Shown: positions 1 through 8,830, counted from the first letter of the stretch. The stretch is DNA of 25,020 bases from Chara braunii (GCA_003427395.1 BFEA01000104.1:1277455-1302474), one strand, 5' to 3'. The notes: generated by a model from the sequence alone, not told the origin. A program made the numbers and translations.

Positions 1-123
1 TTACACAAAACAACCCGAGAGGGTGCTAGGGGTGCTGGTAAGAGCAGACACCTCTAGCACTCCCGGGGAGTCTCCATCTATTGGTGGGGAGCAGGACCTG
101 CTGGAAAGCGGGTCCAGCGTCCC
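1..123 (-). repeat. LINE-1 3'-terminal block with conserved hairpin
   Basis: On the minus strand this begins GGGACGCTGG at 123. It contains the hairpin GCTGGACCCGCTTTCCAGC (positions 118-100), then CACCAATAGATGGAG, then a CTCTTACCAGCACC stretch. The same block occurs at 5893-6033, 18012-18131 and 23499-23625, and three of those copies run into an A-tail. The bases just upstream (ATGTTCAGGGACGCTGG) match LINE-2 at 23492-23508 (ATGTACAGGGACGCTGG). That places the block at the end of the LINE rather than in an independent SINE. Confidence 0.8.
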
Positions 124-727
124 TGAACATTGTGGTAAAAGTTTGAATGATTTGAATAGAATAGATTCGTTTTAGTGATGTCTGTGTCCAATTTGGTCTA
201 TTGACCCAGGATGATGATGGTCTGTTCACAATCTAGGTTACTGGATTGCTTGTCCACTATGCTAATCCTAAGAGGGTGACCGAGCTTGCTGAGACCTTTG
301 GTTTAATAAAAGGGCACTAGGCAGGGATATTTGCACAAGTCTTTCTTAAAGTCTTCCCCTGTCGAAGGGTCCTTTTTTGCCCCCGGTTCCCGGTTCTGGT
401 TTCTGTGTTTGGTGTCGTGAGCAGGTGGGCTGACTGGCTGTCCTCCTTGCTGAGTGCCTTGGCCCGTCACGACTCGTCACCCTCTGCCTTGTGTTTTGTG
501 GTTCCACTGCATCAGGCTTGCCTCGCCTCTGTGCTTGTTGGCCCTTGATTCCGCCTGGCGATGTGGATTTGTAGCTCTTGCTTTCCGTTGGGATCTGTTA
601 CTGGCAGCCTTCCTGTCTCTTTGTCGCTTCTTCCTGGGCATAGGGGGTGGAGGGGCAGGGGGGTTGCAGGTAGTGGAGGGGTGGTGGAGTGGTTTGGGGG
701 AAGGGGGAGGTGGGAGGAGGGGTAGTT
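124..727 (-). other. 3' UTR of LINE-1
   Basis: This is non-coding sequence between the ORF stop (728) and the terminal block. A short segment at about 220-240 (ACAATCTAGG followed by TTACTGG) has a counterpart in the 3' UTR of LINE-3 at about 6117-6152, which supports homology of the two UTRs. The part nearest the stop codon is the G-rich tract at 638-725. Confidence 0.65.
638..725 (+). repeat. G-rich low-complexity tract, potential G-quadruplex
   Basis: The plus strand carries many runs of three to six G within 90 bp, such as AGGGGGTGGAGGGGCAGGGG, and almost no C. It lies directly downstream of the LINE-1 stop codon, so the LINE RNA would be C-rich here and the antisense DNA strand G-rich. 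G-quadruplex formation is inferred from run spacing only. Confidence 0.6.
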
Positions 728-2175
728 TCAGGGAGATGGGACGAGGATGAAGTTCTGATGTGGGTGCGGTAATTGAAATCTATGCACCGGGAGACGCTGC
801 GAGGTGGGTTCAATTGCTACCCATCTCTTCCAACGGATATGGGACTGGGAATCCAATTCGAAGAGTGGTTTGTTTTTGTCCTGCCAACTGGCGTGGAAGA
901 GGTCCCGGCATTGCTGTTTCTCTAGGTGGTCTTTGGAGGCTTGCAGTTGTTGCTTTAGCTCTTTCCCTGCCAGTTGTGTGTGGGTGGTGATTGTGTTGAT
1001 AACTGTTTCCCTCGCCTGGGGGAAGCTAAAAGCACAACCACTCCGTTTGTAGGAGCATCTCATTCTCCATGCTAAAAGTAGGAATGTCAGACAGGTGTAG
1101 GAGAATAGATTTGTTTCAAAGGTGTCCCATTTGTGATTTACGGGAGTGCGCTTATTGAGCAGGATAAGCGCAGGATCCCATGGGAGGTGTTGACCTGTGA
1201 GGTGGTGCCATGCCAAATCCCACCAGCTCCATAGTTGGGCGACCATTGGACAAGTTAGTAAACAATATTCCAGAGTTGCTCTTGCTGGTTGGGTAGCTCT
1301 CCCACAGTAGGAGCAGATTGGTGAGAGGATACCTCTCTGTTCCAGATCTGTCCGTGACACTAGCCAATCGGGTGTGGGCAGACATCTGTGGATGATCTGC
1401 CATTTAAGGGTTCGGTGGGCTGTGGGCATTATCTTGGCATATGTGGACCAGTCTAGGTCTTGCAGGTCCGTAGCTTGCAGCAGTGAGTCTCTCTCCCATC
1501 TTTTGATGAGCTTGCTTTGGGTTTGAGGAAGGGTTCGTGCTGCTTTGTACCATCCTTTAACTGTGTATTCCCAAATCTGCATTTCGTTGCCTCCCTTCCA
1601 TTCCCACTTGGCCGGGTCGAAATGGAGTCTGCAGATGGGTGTAGCAGATTCATATACCCATTTGTCGTGGTTGCAGTTTTTGATCACTGGGATTCTCATG
1701 AGTTGGCAGATTGGTGCTTCCGTGTCTCCATCTTTGTGTCTTCGTAGGTGTGTGAATCTCGCCCCCGAAAGGTCAGGGTCATAAGCTTGCACGACTGCGG
1801 TGGACAATGTGAGTTGGGAGATATGATAAACTCTCATTGGGGTTGGGAGGTCCTTGTAGAGCACCACCCAATCACCGTTTACGAATAAGGGGCCTTGTTT
1901 GAGTGCACGCCGCCACCCCAATGGTATAGCCTCGACCAACAACTCTCGTTTGAGTTCTAGATCTTTGATGTTTTTTAGGTTGGCTCTTAGTGTTTGTACA
2001 TATTTCCAAGCCCCCCGAGAGTGGTCCCACAAGTCTTCTATGGTATAAAATCCTTTTCTAACCCAGGAGAGCCATGGCGAGTTAGAGTGGAGACCGAACA
2101 TGCGGTCATCTTTTTCTACTATCTGTGGGTTTCCAAAACCAGGTTGCCTCAGTACTTCGTGCCATCTAAGAGNAG
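728..2175 (-). pseudogene. LINE-1 ORF2 C-terminal region with zf-RVT-like domain
   Basis: An open frame of 457 codons runs from the Met at 2101 to the stop at 728 and stays open upstream to about 2175. It is therefore the intact tail of ORF2, not a separate gene. It starts with the usual post-RT segment (GNPQIVEKDDRMFG, then SPWLSWVRKG). It then has a zf-RVT-like stretch, LKWQIIHRCLPTPDWL, a CSYC pair, and a second ligand group LEYCLLTC followed by LWSWW. LINE-3 has IEHIFLQC at the matching place, so the ligand His seems replaced by Tyr here. After this comes a basic, Gln-rich helical segment and a short tail. In the family this domain is thought to help bind the template RNA. Loss of the His fits a dead copy. 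Confidence 0.85.
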
Positions 2176-2528
2176 TGGCTTTTTGGGTTGGACTTTTTCT
2201 TCTCCATAGGCTGATGAGATCAGTNCATAGAGGGTCAGTGAGGAGGTCTGTTTTTGCTTGGTTGGCCGGTGACGTCCTCTCCAGTGTCTCGGTGGGGATG
2301 GGATGGACCAGGCCNTGTTGGTGAGCCANCTCAGTGGATGAACTTTGGACTGGGNTCCCTCGTCCGGGGCCAAGTAGGATAGCTGGATGCAGGCNANGGG
2401 GNCCCANGGGATNTCNTTTCTGAGCAGTAATCTAATGATGAATTTGAAAATNAGGGNGTCTATTTCATCCCCTGGGTCTATTATTCCCAGTCCCCCTTTC
2501 CCACGTGGTTGAGCAATGTGCTCCTAGG
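2176..2528 (-). pseudogene. LINE-1 frameshifted segment between thumb and C-terminal domain
   Basis: This is ORF2 sequence joining the thumb-like piece to the C-terminal domain. It is broken by stops and about ten ambiguous bases. A fragment at 2149-2373 reads in a different frame, and the typical GLGIIDPGDEID-like region can be made out around 2455-2500 on the minus strand. Nothing here could be expressed as it stands. Confidence 0.6.
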
Positions 2529-2912
2529 CTACTCGGTAGATACATCTGGAGTCTCAGCCGAATTCTTCCAGAGGTAAGTAGCTACTGCTCTCCTTAATCT
2601 TGCTAGTTGTTTTGGTTTAAGTTTCCATAATGCAGTTTTATACCAGATAGCTGCAAGAATCGATTTGTTTATGGCTAAGGCCCTTCCCACAATGGAGGTG
2701 TGGAGGCCCTTCCAGTTCGTGATCCTTTTGAGGGTCATGTCGACAAGGTTATNGCCGTGGTCCCTCGGGGGTCCCAGCGCAGTCAGTCTGACCCCCGGGA
2801 TTTTGATGGCCTCCTCCTTTCCTCTCCAGTTGACACTGGGTTGGGACGGGGNAGGATGGTCCTGGGAATGTAACCACCACCCTTCGGTTTTTATTCCTAA
2901 GTTCACTTTCAT
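2529..2912 (-). pseudogene. LINE-1 reverse transcriptase, post-palm and thumb part
   Basis: The frame at 2912-2529 begins KVNLGIKTEGWW, the usual stretch a short way after the catalytic FADD box in plant LINEs. It continues with a proline/glycine region (IPGVRLTALGPPRDHG), then MTLKRITNWKGL, GRALAINKSILAAIWYK and LKPKQLARLRRAVATYLWKN. This order matches the corresponding part of LINE-2 (RALVINNVIFATMWCKLVFW, then LSKAAFQALSAKVAASLW). The segment is separated from the FADD box by a frame change near 2920, so ORF2 is broken here. Confidence 0.85.
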
Positions 2913-2929
2913 GTCTGCTGCCAGCTTTC

Positions 2930-3480
2930 TCTATGGATGTCAAGCTTTNGTCATTTGCCCGGATNAGCAGCGTCAGATNATCTGCGAAGAGGGAAGTGAC
3001 GGGTATGAGGTGGTGTGAAATTTCTGGTATGTCTATCTTTTGGACTCGGGGATTAGATCTTATGAGGGCCGCCTAGGCCTCCATGATGATTACAAAGAGA
3101 AGTGGGGCGATNGGATCCCCTTGTCTGACAGACCGCTGGAGAGCAAAAGGAGGGGAAAGATGACCGTTCATCATGATGTTGGTGGCCGCTGATCTGTGGA
3201 GGATGCTCACCCATCTGCAAAAGGTTTTCCTGAAGTTCATTCTGTGCAAGCATAGATCTAAGAAATCCAAGTCTACGTGGTCGTACGCTTTTTCGAAGTC
3301 AATGAAAAGAATCGCTGCGTCTGCCTTCCTTTGTCTAGCGTATCTAATGGTTTCGTTTACGAGAAGGATATTATCCTGGATATTCCTGTTTGGCATGAAT
3401 CCGGATTGATCAGCATGAATCAAGACGTTCATAAAGGGGAGTAGTCTGATGGTTAAGGTTTTTGCCACCATTTTGTAAGG
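2930..3480 (-). pseudogene. LINE-1 reverse transcriptase palm and fingers
   Basis: The frame at 3471-3073 carries reverse transcriptase motifs in order: HADQSGFMPNRNIQDNILL (fingers), FIDFEKAYDHVDLDFL (palm motif with the first catalytic Asp), and LQRSVRQGDXIAPLLFVIIMEA (the RQGDPLSP-like motif, with one ambiguous base). A second frame at about 2990-2940 reads SLFADXLTLLIRANDXSL, which is the catalytic FADD box with one N at the second Asp codon. The enzyme would make cDNA from LINE RNA at a nicked target. The two halves lie in different frames, and the start of the domain upstream of 3471 is also disrupted. Confidence 0.92.
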
Positions 3481-4388
3481 GAGCGTGAGGAGTGTGATCG
3501 GGTGATAGTTACGTACGTTCTCCTTGTCCCCTTTTTTTGTACAGGAGGGTTGTGACCCGTTGATTCATTACACCTCCGAAGGTGCCTTGTCTCTGCACAT
3601 CCCTAACATAGAGCATGAGGTCGTCATGAAGGTCTTGCCAAAGTGAACCCAAAATTCCTTAGGGAAGGAGTCTAGACCCGATGTCTTNTCGTCGTCCATT
3701 TGCTTGAGGGCGTTCCATATTTCTTGCTCTCAGAGCGGGGCGTCCAAATGGTCTCTCTGTTGGGAGGAGAGGCGAGAAGGGATGACGTTTGCCAGGGTCG
3801 CTCTGGCTTCCCTGAGGGTTTGTGGGTCCCTTTGGTGTGTTTGGGATGTGAAGAGACTCTTATAGTAGTCTGAGGCATAGTCTACTATTTGGTAGGCATT
3901 CCGTGTTGTGGGCTTATCATGCAGGAAGGAGTGTCTTAGAGCAGCTATTGTGCGTTGTCTTGCTCTAGCCTTTGCCTTCTTGAAGAAATGTTTGGCCATC
4001 GTGCCATCAGTTTGGTCTTCTTTTATTTTTGCCTTTATTCTCCAGGCTTAAGCTTGTTGTTCTAGATGCTCTTGTAACAGATCCCTTGATGCCTGGAGCT
4101 TGTTGAATAGTTCCATGTCCAAGGGGTGCTCTGTCAGTTGGTTGTCTTATTCTTCCAAGTTAAGGAGTAGCCGATCTAGGACCACTTTTTGGTCTCTTGC
4201 GTGTTTCACGGAGAATTTTTTAACGCTTTCCCTTAATTCTACCATTCCCTTATTGAACCATTCCACCACCTCCCCTTGTAGTGGTCTGATAGATTGCCAG
4301 TAAGTCCAAATTTAAATTCCTTCACCAAGGTTTGGAAAGAGGACAGTTTTAGGAGCGAGGAATTGAACTTGTAAAAGTCCGGCCCTCT
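3481..4388 (-). pseudogene. LINE-1 endonuclease-RT linker, frameshifted
   Basis: The clearest open piece is at 3999-3730, reading MAKHFFKKAKARARQRTIAAL, then IVDYASDYYKSLFTS. This is the basic region with a following Y-x-x-LF motif normally found just before the RT fingers of LINEs. The remainder is interrupted by stops. It links the endonuclease (ending at 4389) to the RT and has no other recognisable domain. Confidence 0.7.
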
Positions 4389-4963
4389 CTAGATGTGTTC
4401 GTGAAAGGAGAGTCCTATCGCGATCATTTTATGATCGAAGGATTTGCAGGGGCTTATTGGGAGTATTTCAGCCGCTGAGAGGAGGCCGGTAAGGTCTGTT
4501 GAGAGCAGGCCTAGATCGATCCTTGAGTTTGAAAATCCGCCCTCCCTTGTTGAACGTAGGCATGCATACTTTTTTTGTGTTGGATTGATTATTCTGAACG
4601 TATCCTCCAACTGGAGGTCTGCCATGAGTTGGGACAGCATGAGGGCATCCGAGTTTGGCTGGTTTTGGAGAGCGGAGCTCGGCTGTGAAGACGATTTTCT
4701 GCCCATTGTTGGCTGCAGGGTGGTATTGAAGTCTCCTAGCAAGATTAGCGGAGCGTCTTGTGGGAGCTTGTCCGGGAGATCCAGGAGGAATTTCATCCTC
4801 TGCGCCTGTTCACACGGGGCATAAATAGAGACTATATATAATATATCTTCCCGTGCCCTTACTTTGAGCCAAATCCATCTTCCTTGGCTTCTGTCTCAGT
4901 TAGATTGTAATGGTTCTAGCCTTGGGGAGTGTGGGAGTCAGATGGCTACTCCAGTGGAGGCTG
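4389..4963 (-). pseudogene. LINE-1 apurinic-type endonuclease domain, N-terminally truncated
   Basis: On the minus strand the frame runs from about 4900 to 4389. It shows the order expected of an APE-like endonuclease: a WIWLKVR strand, IVSIYAPC, LILLGDFNTTLQP (metal and catalytic Asp/Asn), SNSRIDLGLLS, and CKSFDHKMIAIGL (catalytic Asp-His pair). Upstream, ASTGVAI is visible at about 4940-4963 with at least one stop, and then similarity ends. The first catalytic Asn and Glu motifs are missing. The domain nicks target DNA to prime reverse transcription. The loss of the 5' end is typical of incomplete LINE insertion, or it was removed when the adjacent element arrived. Confidence 0.9.
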
Positions 4964-5506
4964 CAGATCTAGCCCCCTAACCTAACCCGACCCCTAACCT
5001 AAACCCCATACAGGCCAGTATGTCTGGTGCACACCCGATCATCGGACTGGAGGTCTGACTAAACCCTTTGAGTACCCCTCGTCTCAGGAGCAACCCCAAT
5101 TATCGGACTATCCAAGAGTTCTGATCATTCAGGACAGACGACCCTCCCCCAAAGCCCGCGGTGAGACTCCCTAGACCTAGGAGCAGACTCAATCATCGGG
5201 TCGGAGATCAGACCCATTGAACACCCCTCATCTGTGGAGTAACCCCCTTAGTCATTGGACCACCCCAAAGGCCGACCACTCAAACAGTCCTCCCCCAAAG
5301 CCAGCTCCCACCATACTAATAACATGGACCAGTCCCTTGGGCTGTGCGCAGGCAGTGTCTGTATAAACTTACCAATGCGTCGTCCCAAGGGTGGGGTGCG
5401 AATGGCTGGGTACTATGAGAGCACCGTCTGGCGGAGTGCGCGAGGCTGCGAAGTTTTGAACCCACACCCTCATACCACACTGCGCACTTCCAGCTGGTTG
5501 GGACCC
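4964..5506 (-). mobile_element. Family A tRNA-headed element, copy A1 (partial)
   Basis: On the minus strand the head at 5506-5450 contains GGGTTCAAAACT, a pol III box-B-like sequence, but the box A side is cut off at a T-rich tract. It is followed by the family core (5363-5335: ACAGACACTGCCTGCGCAC) and by a TATTAGTATGGTGG stretch, both shared with copies A2 and A3. The body includes a diverged tandem duplication. The left end has no poly-T and abuts LINE-1, so this copy is 3'-truncated. No ORF longer than chance is present. Confidence 0.7.
5029..5304. repeat. Diverged tandem duplication (period about 146-154 bp) inside A1
   Basis: Two adjacent blocks align on the plus strand. The first starts at 5029 (GCACACCCGATCATCGGA) and ends at about 5157 (CCTCCCCCAAAGCC). 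The second starts at 5183 (GCAGACTCAATCATCGGG) and ends at about 5304 (CCTCCCCCAAAGCC). Shared internal words include ACCCCTC, GGAG.AACCCC and ATTGGAC/TATCGGAC. Many substitutions and small indels separate them. Confidence 0.7.
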
Positions 5507-5545
5507 TTTTTTTCTTTTTAAAGCAGCTTGCTACCAGGCATATGA
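5507..5545 (-). mobile_element. 3' tail fragment of another family A element
   Basis: A T-rich run (5507-5520) is followed by GCTTGCTACCAGGCATATGAC. That is close to GCTTGCCACCAGGCATATGAC, which follows the poly-T of copy A2 at about 18403-18423. It is therefore the A-tailed 3' end of a minus-strand family A copy truncated to about 25 bp of body, sitting where the box A of A1 should be. Confidence 0.65.
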
Positions 5546-5892
5546 CAGGCGCGTCAACAACTGACCTTTCTTATCATATTTGCTACTCACAGTTGTGCGA
5601 GTATCTTTTAGGGCTTCGCTCCACTTGACAACACTCTATACATGTATGTAGACCATGTTGTGCCCAAGATACATCCTCATTAATTTTATTAAGCATTTCC
5701 CATGCATCACGACCACTGTCAGTAGCAGATACATTTATAACATGGTGTACTGGAGCCAGGTCCTCAAAATACTCCCAGTGGTGTGATGGGTCCTTAGTTT
5801 CTGATGTCTGCCATGTGTCCCATTTTATAAGAAGTGACATTTGGGGCCTCGCTGCACTACTATAGACTCTAGAAATATTTCGAGAGTTCGAC
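5546..5892 (-). other. Unassigned stretch with a 100-codon open frame
   Basis: The minus strand is open from about 5880 to 5583 (KWDTWQTSETKDPSHHWEYF, then INVSATDSGRDAWEMLNKIN, then a cysteine pair CIECC). I do not recognise the family. The ORF-calling Met lies across the adjacent poly-A, so the true start is unknown. A DAW-E/D-M/V pattern also occurs in the unknown minus-strand frame at 12694-13101, but the resemblance is too short to claim homology. The position between two retroelement tails suggests a leftover of an older element. Confidence 0.3.
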
Positions 5893-6089
5893 TTTTTTTT
5901 TTTTTTTTTTTTTTTTTTAAGCACCCCCACCAGTGATAGTGGTGCTGGTAAGAGCAGGCACCACTACCACCTGGGGAGAGGCTCCATCTATTGGTGGGGA
6001 GCATCACCTGCTGGAAAACGGGTCCAGCGTCCCATTTACAGAATGGACACCCTCAGAGAAAACATGCTGGAAACCGTGTCCAGCGTCCC
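5893..6089 (-). repeat. LINE-3 3' terminus: double hairpin block and A-tail
   Basis: Two copies of the conserved head are present. One is at 6089-6066 (GGGACGCTGGACACGGTTTC...) and one at 6033-6010 (GGGACGCTGGACCCGTTTTC...), 56 bp apart. Each forms a GCTGGA/TCCAGC stem. Only the inner one is followed by CACCAATAGATGGAG (about 5985-5999), the CTCTTACCAGCACC stretch and the A-tail. Confidence 0.8.
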
Positions 6090-6236
6090 CTCACTGACTA
6101 TCCTGTACTGTCTATACACAACCTAGGGCGTGGGCCCTACAGGGTTACTGGGGGGCACCATTAGTCCCTGTTGGTCCCCTGCCCGCCTTCCTAGTCACTT
6201 CCTTGTCCCACTATCGCACTTCCTTTTGAGAATGCC

Positions 6237-6330
6237 TGAGAGTGTCTGAGAATGTCTGAGAATGTCTCTCTCGCACTTCGTCCTGAGAATGTCTAAGAAT
6301 GTCTAAGAATGAGAATCTCTAAGAAATGTC
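6237..6330. repeat. Decamer minisatellite TGAGAATGTC
   Basis: Imperfect tandem copies of TGAGAATGTC / TAAGAATGTC fill this stretch. A higher-order repeat of about 47 bp, marked by TCGCACTTC at 6224 and 6271, lies on top of it. It is within the 3' UTR of LINE-3. LINE-1 and LINE-2 lack it, so it arose in this copy or subfamily. Confidence 0.75.
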
Positions 6331-6422
6331 AGGACTGTCGGAAAAACCGCAGAAAAAGACGCAGGAAAAGCCTGCCACAAACATAGGGAAAAATGCAAAG
6401 AAAGTCTGCTACTAGTTCCCCC

Positions 6423-7155
6423 CTAGTCCCCCACATATACCTCCAGGGCCAACGGGTGAGGGGGAAAGGGATCAGGGATGTCCTGGGCGGGTTTTAACTG
6501 TTCCATGGGATCCACTTTTATCCAGTCCTTGAAGTGAAGCTGATAGTCGCTATCCCTTCCCCTTTCTCGTTCCTCTTCATGTCCGTCATTCTGCGGCTGG
6601 TCCAATCAGTCTCTTGTCCAGCTTACTCTCGCGACCCTGCCCTCCCTCCTCCCCCCCAGCCAGTCCACACAAAACCGGGAGATAATTTTATCGATGTCTG
6701 TCTTGTTGTGCACCTGCTCCAGGTTTTCCTTTACATTCTGCCATTGTGCCATAATTTCGTGCTGGAAAAGCAGNCGTATCTGCTCTGTGACTTCCCCCTC
6801 TTCCACCCTGGCGCCCTCCACTTCCATGATGCACCTCCTCCACCATATGATCCAGAGAACAGTACGTCTACTCAGGCAGTACATGTTTGCTGCAAAGGTA
6901 TTGTCCCGGAGCTGGGGGCAGTGCCCCAGCAAGATTGCCCTCCAGTCCCAAGTCCATGGTAACCCTGGAACCATGTGTCGCCAGATCCTCTCCCACCATC
7001 GCCATAATAAGACGGTCACCGGGCATTGCAGAAAGATGTGCTCAATTGTCTCGGGGCGCCTTTTTTCGGTGAAATTTTGGCGGCAGCTCCGGCACCAGGG
7101 GAGCGCCCTGAGGGAAACGGGCCTTACATCGTTTACATCATTGACCACATTTGGT
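6423..7155 (-). pseudogene. LINE-3 ORF2 C-terminal region with zf-RVT-like motif
   Basis: The frame runs from about 7155 to 6423 with one in-frame TGA at 6608-6606. After it the reading continues in the same frame and still matches LINE-2, so this is one broken protein. It shows CRSC, then IEHIFLQCPVTVLLWRWW, a complete zinc-ligand pattern. A helical Glu/Gln-rich segment and the tail motif FCVDWLGG follow, then DYQLHFKDW and DPFPPHPLALE. LINE-2 has FCIDWLGG, DYRLLFNDW and DPFPSHPLSLA at the same places (21639-21863). The conserved tail after the zinc finger is therefore a real family feature. One ambiguous base lies at 6774. Confidence 0.85.
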
Positions 7156-7970
7156 AGTGTCGACAAGAATGGTTCGTGATTGGTTACGCAGGGTGGAGTC
7201 AATAGCTAACCGACCAATAGAGTCTTTGAGGCCCAGAGGCCTTGTGGCACCCGTATTGTAAGAACCCACTGAGTTTGAGGCCCCATGAGTGCAGACCTGT
7301 GTTGAATTAGATTTGTTTCGTTATGGCTCGGAGTGTGGTTTAAATCGTGAGAAAACTACTGCACAGTTAGGGTTACACTTTTTAATTGCATTTCAAACTA
7401 CGTTTCAAATGCGTTTAAAACTCGGCCCCTGATTAACTGCTAAAACGCAGTTTGAAATACCATTACAAACTTGTTTCGTGATTCCACTGTAGTTACCCCT
7501 TAAATCGTTGACTTAGTATGGAACGAACACTATAGTCCTTTGGCAGTCCACGCTATAGCCGACTTTGTTTGGTTTCGACCGCCGAATGGCTCCGATGCAG
7601 ATCACGACGACATTGGGAATCCAGCCTTGGACCGAAGAGTGAATTATTGGCACTAGGGTGAGAAGTTTGGCATACCCTTATGTACAAAAGCAATGATTGA
7701 AACACTGTTGTCCCTCTTTTGGTCTGCGGTCTTTCCGTGACAGAAGCCGATGCGAAGACTGCTGGTGGGTCAGAAGGATTATGCGGCTGATTCTTGGGGT
7801 TGCCGAATGATGAAGGAACCGATTGTTGTTACTTCGTTGTCTCAATCATCTTTGTGTGGTGTGGATATGCTCATAGTGAAGTGATATTGAATGTCGATGT
7901 ATTTTTCACATAAACCTACGGATATACGTGTGAACCTTTGTGGAGTCGTCTAATTGGGAGTGTCTGAGCA
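7155..7970 (+). repeat. 5' LTR, carrying an inserted MITE
   Basis: Aligns with 13972-14607 over its whole length. Matching landmarks include TAGTG at the start, CCAAT(A/G)AAGT-like words, ACTATAGTCCTTTG, AAAAGCAATGATTGAAACA, GGTCTGCGGTCTT, GAATGATGAAGGAAC and GATATGCTCAT. The extra length relative to the 3' LTR is accounted for by the MITE at 7340-7508: 816 minus 160 leaves about 656 bp, against 636 bp. The end near 7970 is set by AGTGTCTGAGCA against AAGTCTGA in the other LTR and is approximate. Confidence 0.8.
7340..7508. mobile_element. 151-bp foldback MITE with 9-bp target duplication
   Basis: TTAAATCGT occurs at 7340-7348 and again at 7500-7508, flanking 151 bp. The outer ends are imperfect inverted repeats (GAGAAAACTAC against GGGGTAACTAC). 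Inside, GCATTTCAAACTACGTTTCA (7388-7407) is nearly the reverse complement of 7441-7460. The segment is missing from the 3' LTR. A 9-bp duplication is typical of Mutator-like elements, so a MULE-derived MITE is the best guess. The 3' LTR also lacks some bases next to the site, so the empty site is not perfectly preserved. Confidence 0.75.
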
Positions 7971-8008
7971 TGAGTTACACGGTGCAGTAATGTTACTAAT
8001 GTNTGATG

Positions 8009-8410
8009 CTACGGACTACAAGTGAAGCAACTTGGTGAATCTTTTGAAGAGAGGTTACGAGCCAAACAGGCGACAATTTGAAGATCCAAAATTGAAGACT
8101 TGAAGACTCGGGCACAGTTCGACAGTCCCAATATGCGTGAGACTTTGGCATGGTTGGAGGGAGNCACACAGACAAGGACCGNGNCAAAAGACGAGCACAA
8201 TTCCCGATAGAAGGCGGATGGACCATCATGATGACAACATGAATAGACAAGGTGGTTCCCATAGCAGGGGGCGTGAGAGCCAACCCACTCACTTGGAGAG
8301 TCCATGCGAGCATTCGATGGGTGACGCTCCACGACGTGGACCAGCAGTTTGTTTCGGATGTGAAGTAATCGGCCACTATCTGTCTGATTGATGATGTTTT
8401 TGGATAAATC
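8009..8410 (+). pseudogene. gag remnant with CCHC zinc knuckle lacking its last Cys
   Basis: In the plus frame ending at 8391 the sequence reads CFGCEVIGHYLSD and then TGA. The spacing C-x2-C-x4-H-x4-(C) is exactly that of a retroviral zinc knuckle, with the final Cys codon turned into a TGA stop (8389-8391). Upstream is a basic, Ser/Arg/Gln-rich stretch (8200-8330), usual for the region before the knuckle in gag proteins. The knuckle would bind retroelement RNA. Opposite-strand open frames over the same bases look like shadows. Confidence 0.65.
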
Positions 8411-8529
8411 TTGCAAGGTGCACGCAAATGGAAGAGGACGACTACACGTGCCCTCTTCAATTGAATCGTTGGAGTCAATTGTCGTCACCACTAAGAAGTG
8501 CCCTACAACAATGACCTGATCCAAAGGAC

Positions 8530-8830
8530 CCGACTTCATGGAGCAAGTTGGACGAACTTCGTTCTAGTGTCGCTTCAATGTAGGAGTCCATCAAGATAGA
8601 CAGAGCCCAACACGCAGAGAGGGAGCACAACGTCGGGAATGAGAGGAGGCTCGACGAGCAGAGAACGAAGTCCCACATGGTAGAGGAGAAGCAAGCCACC
8701 AAGAAGGCAAAAAAACAGCGAAAACGAGAAGCGGAAAAAATGACTATGACGAAAGCAATCTTAGTACAACTGTCGTTGCCACTTGGCGACATTGAGAGGA
8801 ATTCGGATTGAAATATGAAAAGTTGTTGTC
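8530..8830 (+). pseudogene. Basic charged helical segment downstream of the gag knuckle
   Basis: The plus frame reads WSKLDELRSSVASM, a stop, then ESIKIDRAQHAEREH. It continues through RRLDEQRTKSHMVEEKQ and KKAKKQRKREAEK to LVQLSLPLGD. It is rich in Lys, Arg and Glu and probably forms a coiled coil. Its position after the zinc knuckle and before the protease suggests it is part of the gag-pol polyprotein. No family assignment is possible from this composition alone. Confidence 0.4.

Larger units (their letters stand above)
1..4963 (-). mobile_element. LINE-1: 5'-truncated APE-type LINE retrotransposon
   Basis: Reading the minus strand from 4963 to 1 gives, in order: an endonuclease lacking its N-terminus, a linker, a reverse transcriptase, a C-terminal zinc-finger-like domain, a roughly 600-bp 3' UTR, and the terminal hairpin block shared by the other LINEs in this window. 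The coding part is broken into several frames with stops, so the copy is dead, although the last 457 codons are intact. The 5' end stops abruptly at about 4963 inside the endonuclease, where family A sequence begins. No A-tail is visible. It may lie just outside the window, since the conserved 3' block runs to the first bases. Similarity to LINE-2 and LINE-3 in the C-terminal region shows that the three belong to one broad lineage. Confidence 0.9.
5893..7155 (-). mobile_element. LINE-3: 3' portion of a second LINE
   Basis: From right to left on the minus strand: the C-terminal coding part (7155-6423), a 3' UTR with a decamer repeat array (6422-6090), two hairpin blocks (6089-6010), the shared terminal block, and a 26-base A-tail (5918-5893, T on the plus strand). 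The 5' end coincides with the start of the LTR element at about 7155. Sequence resembling the missing upstream part was not seen beyond the other LTR, so a simple interruption is not supported. Confidence 0.82.

Noticed and set aside
454-1784. Several plus-strand frames of 76-98 codons over the LINE-1 C-terminal ORF and UTR
   Set aside because: They are antisense shadows of a clear LINE ORF or lie in its G-rich UTR.
4974-5010. CCCTAACC / CCCCTAACCTAAACCCC, resembling plant telomere repeat CCCTAAA
   Set aside because: Only a few irregular units, with no consistent 7-bp register. It lies inside the body of a retroelement, so it is probably chance or a minor slippage product.
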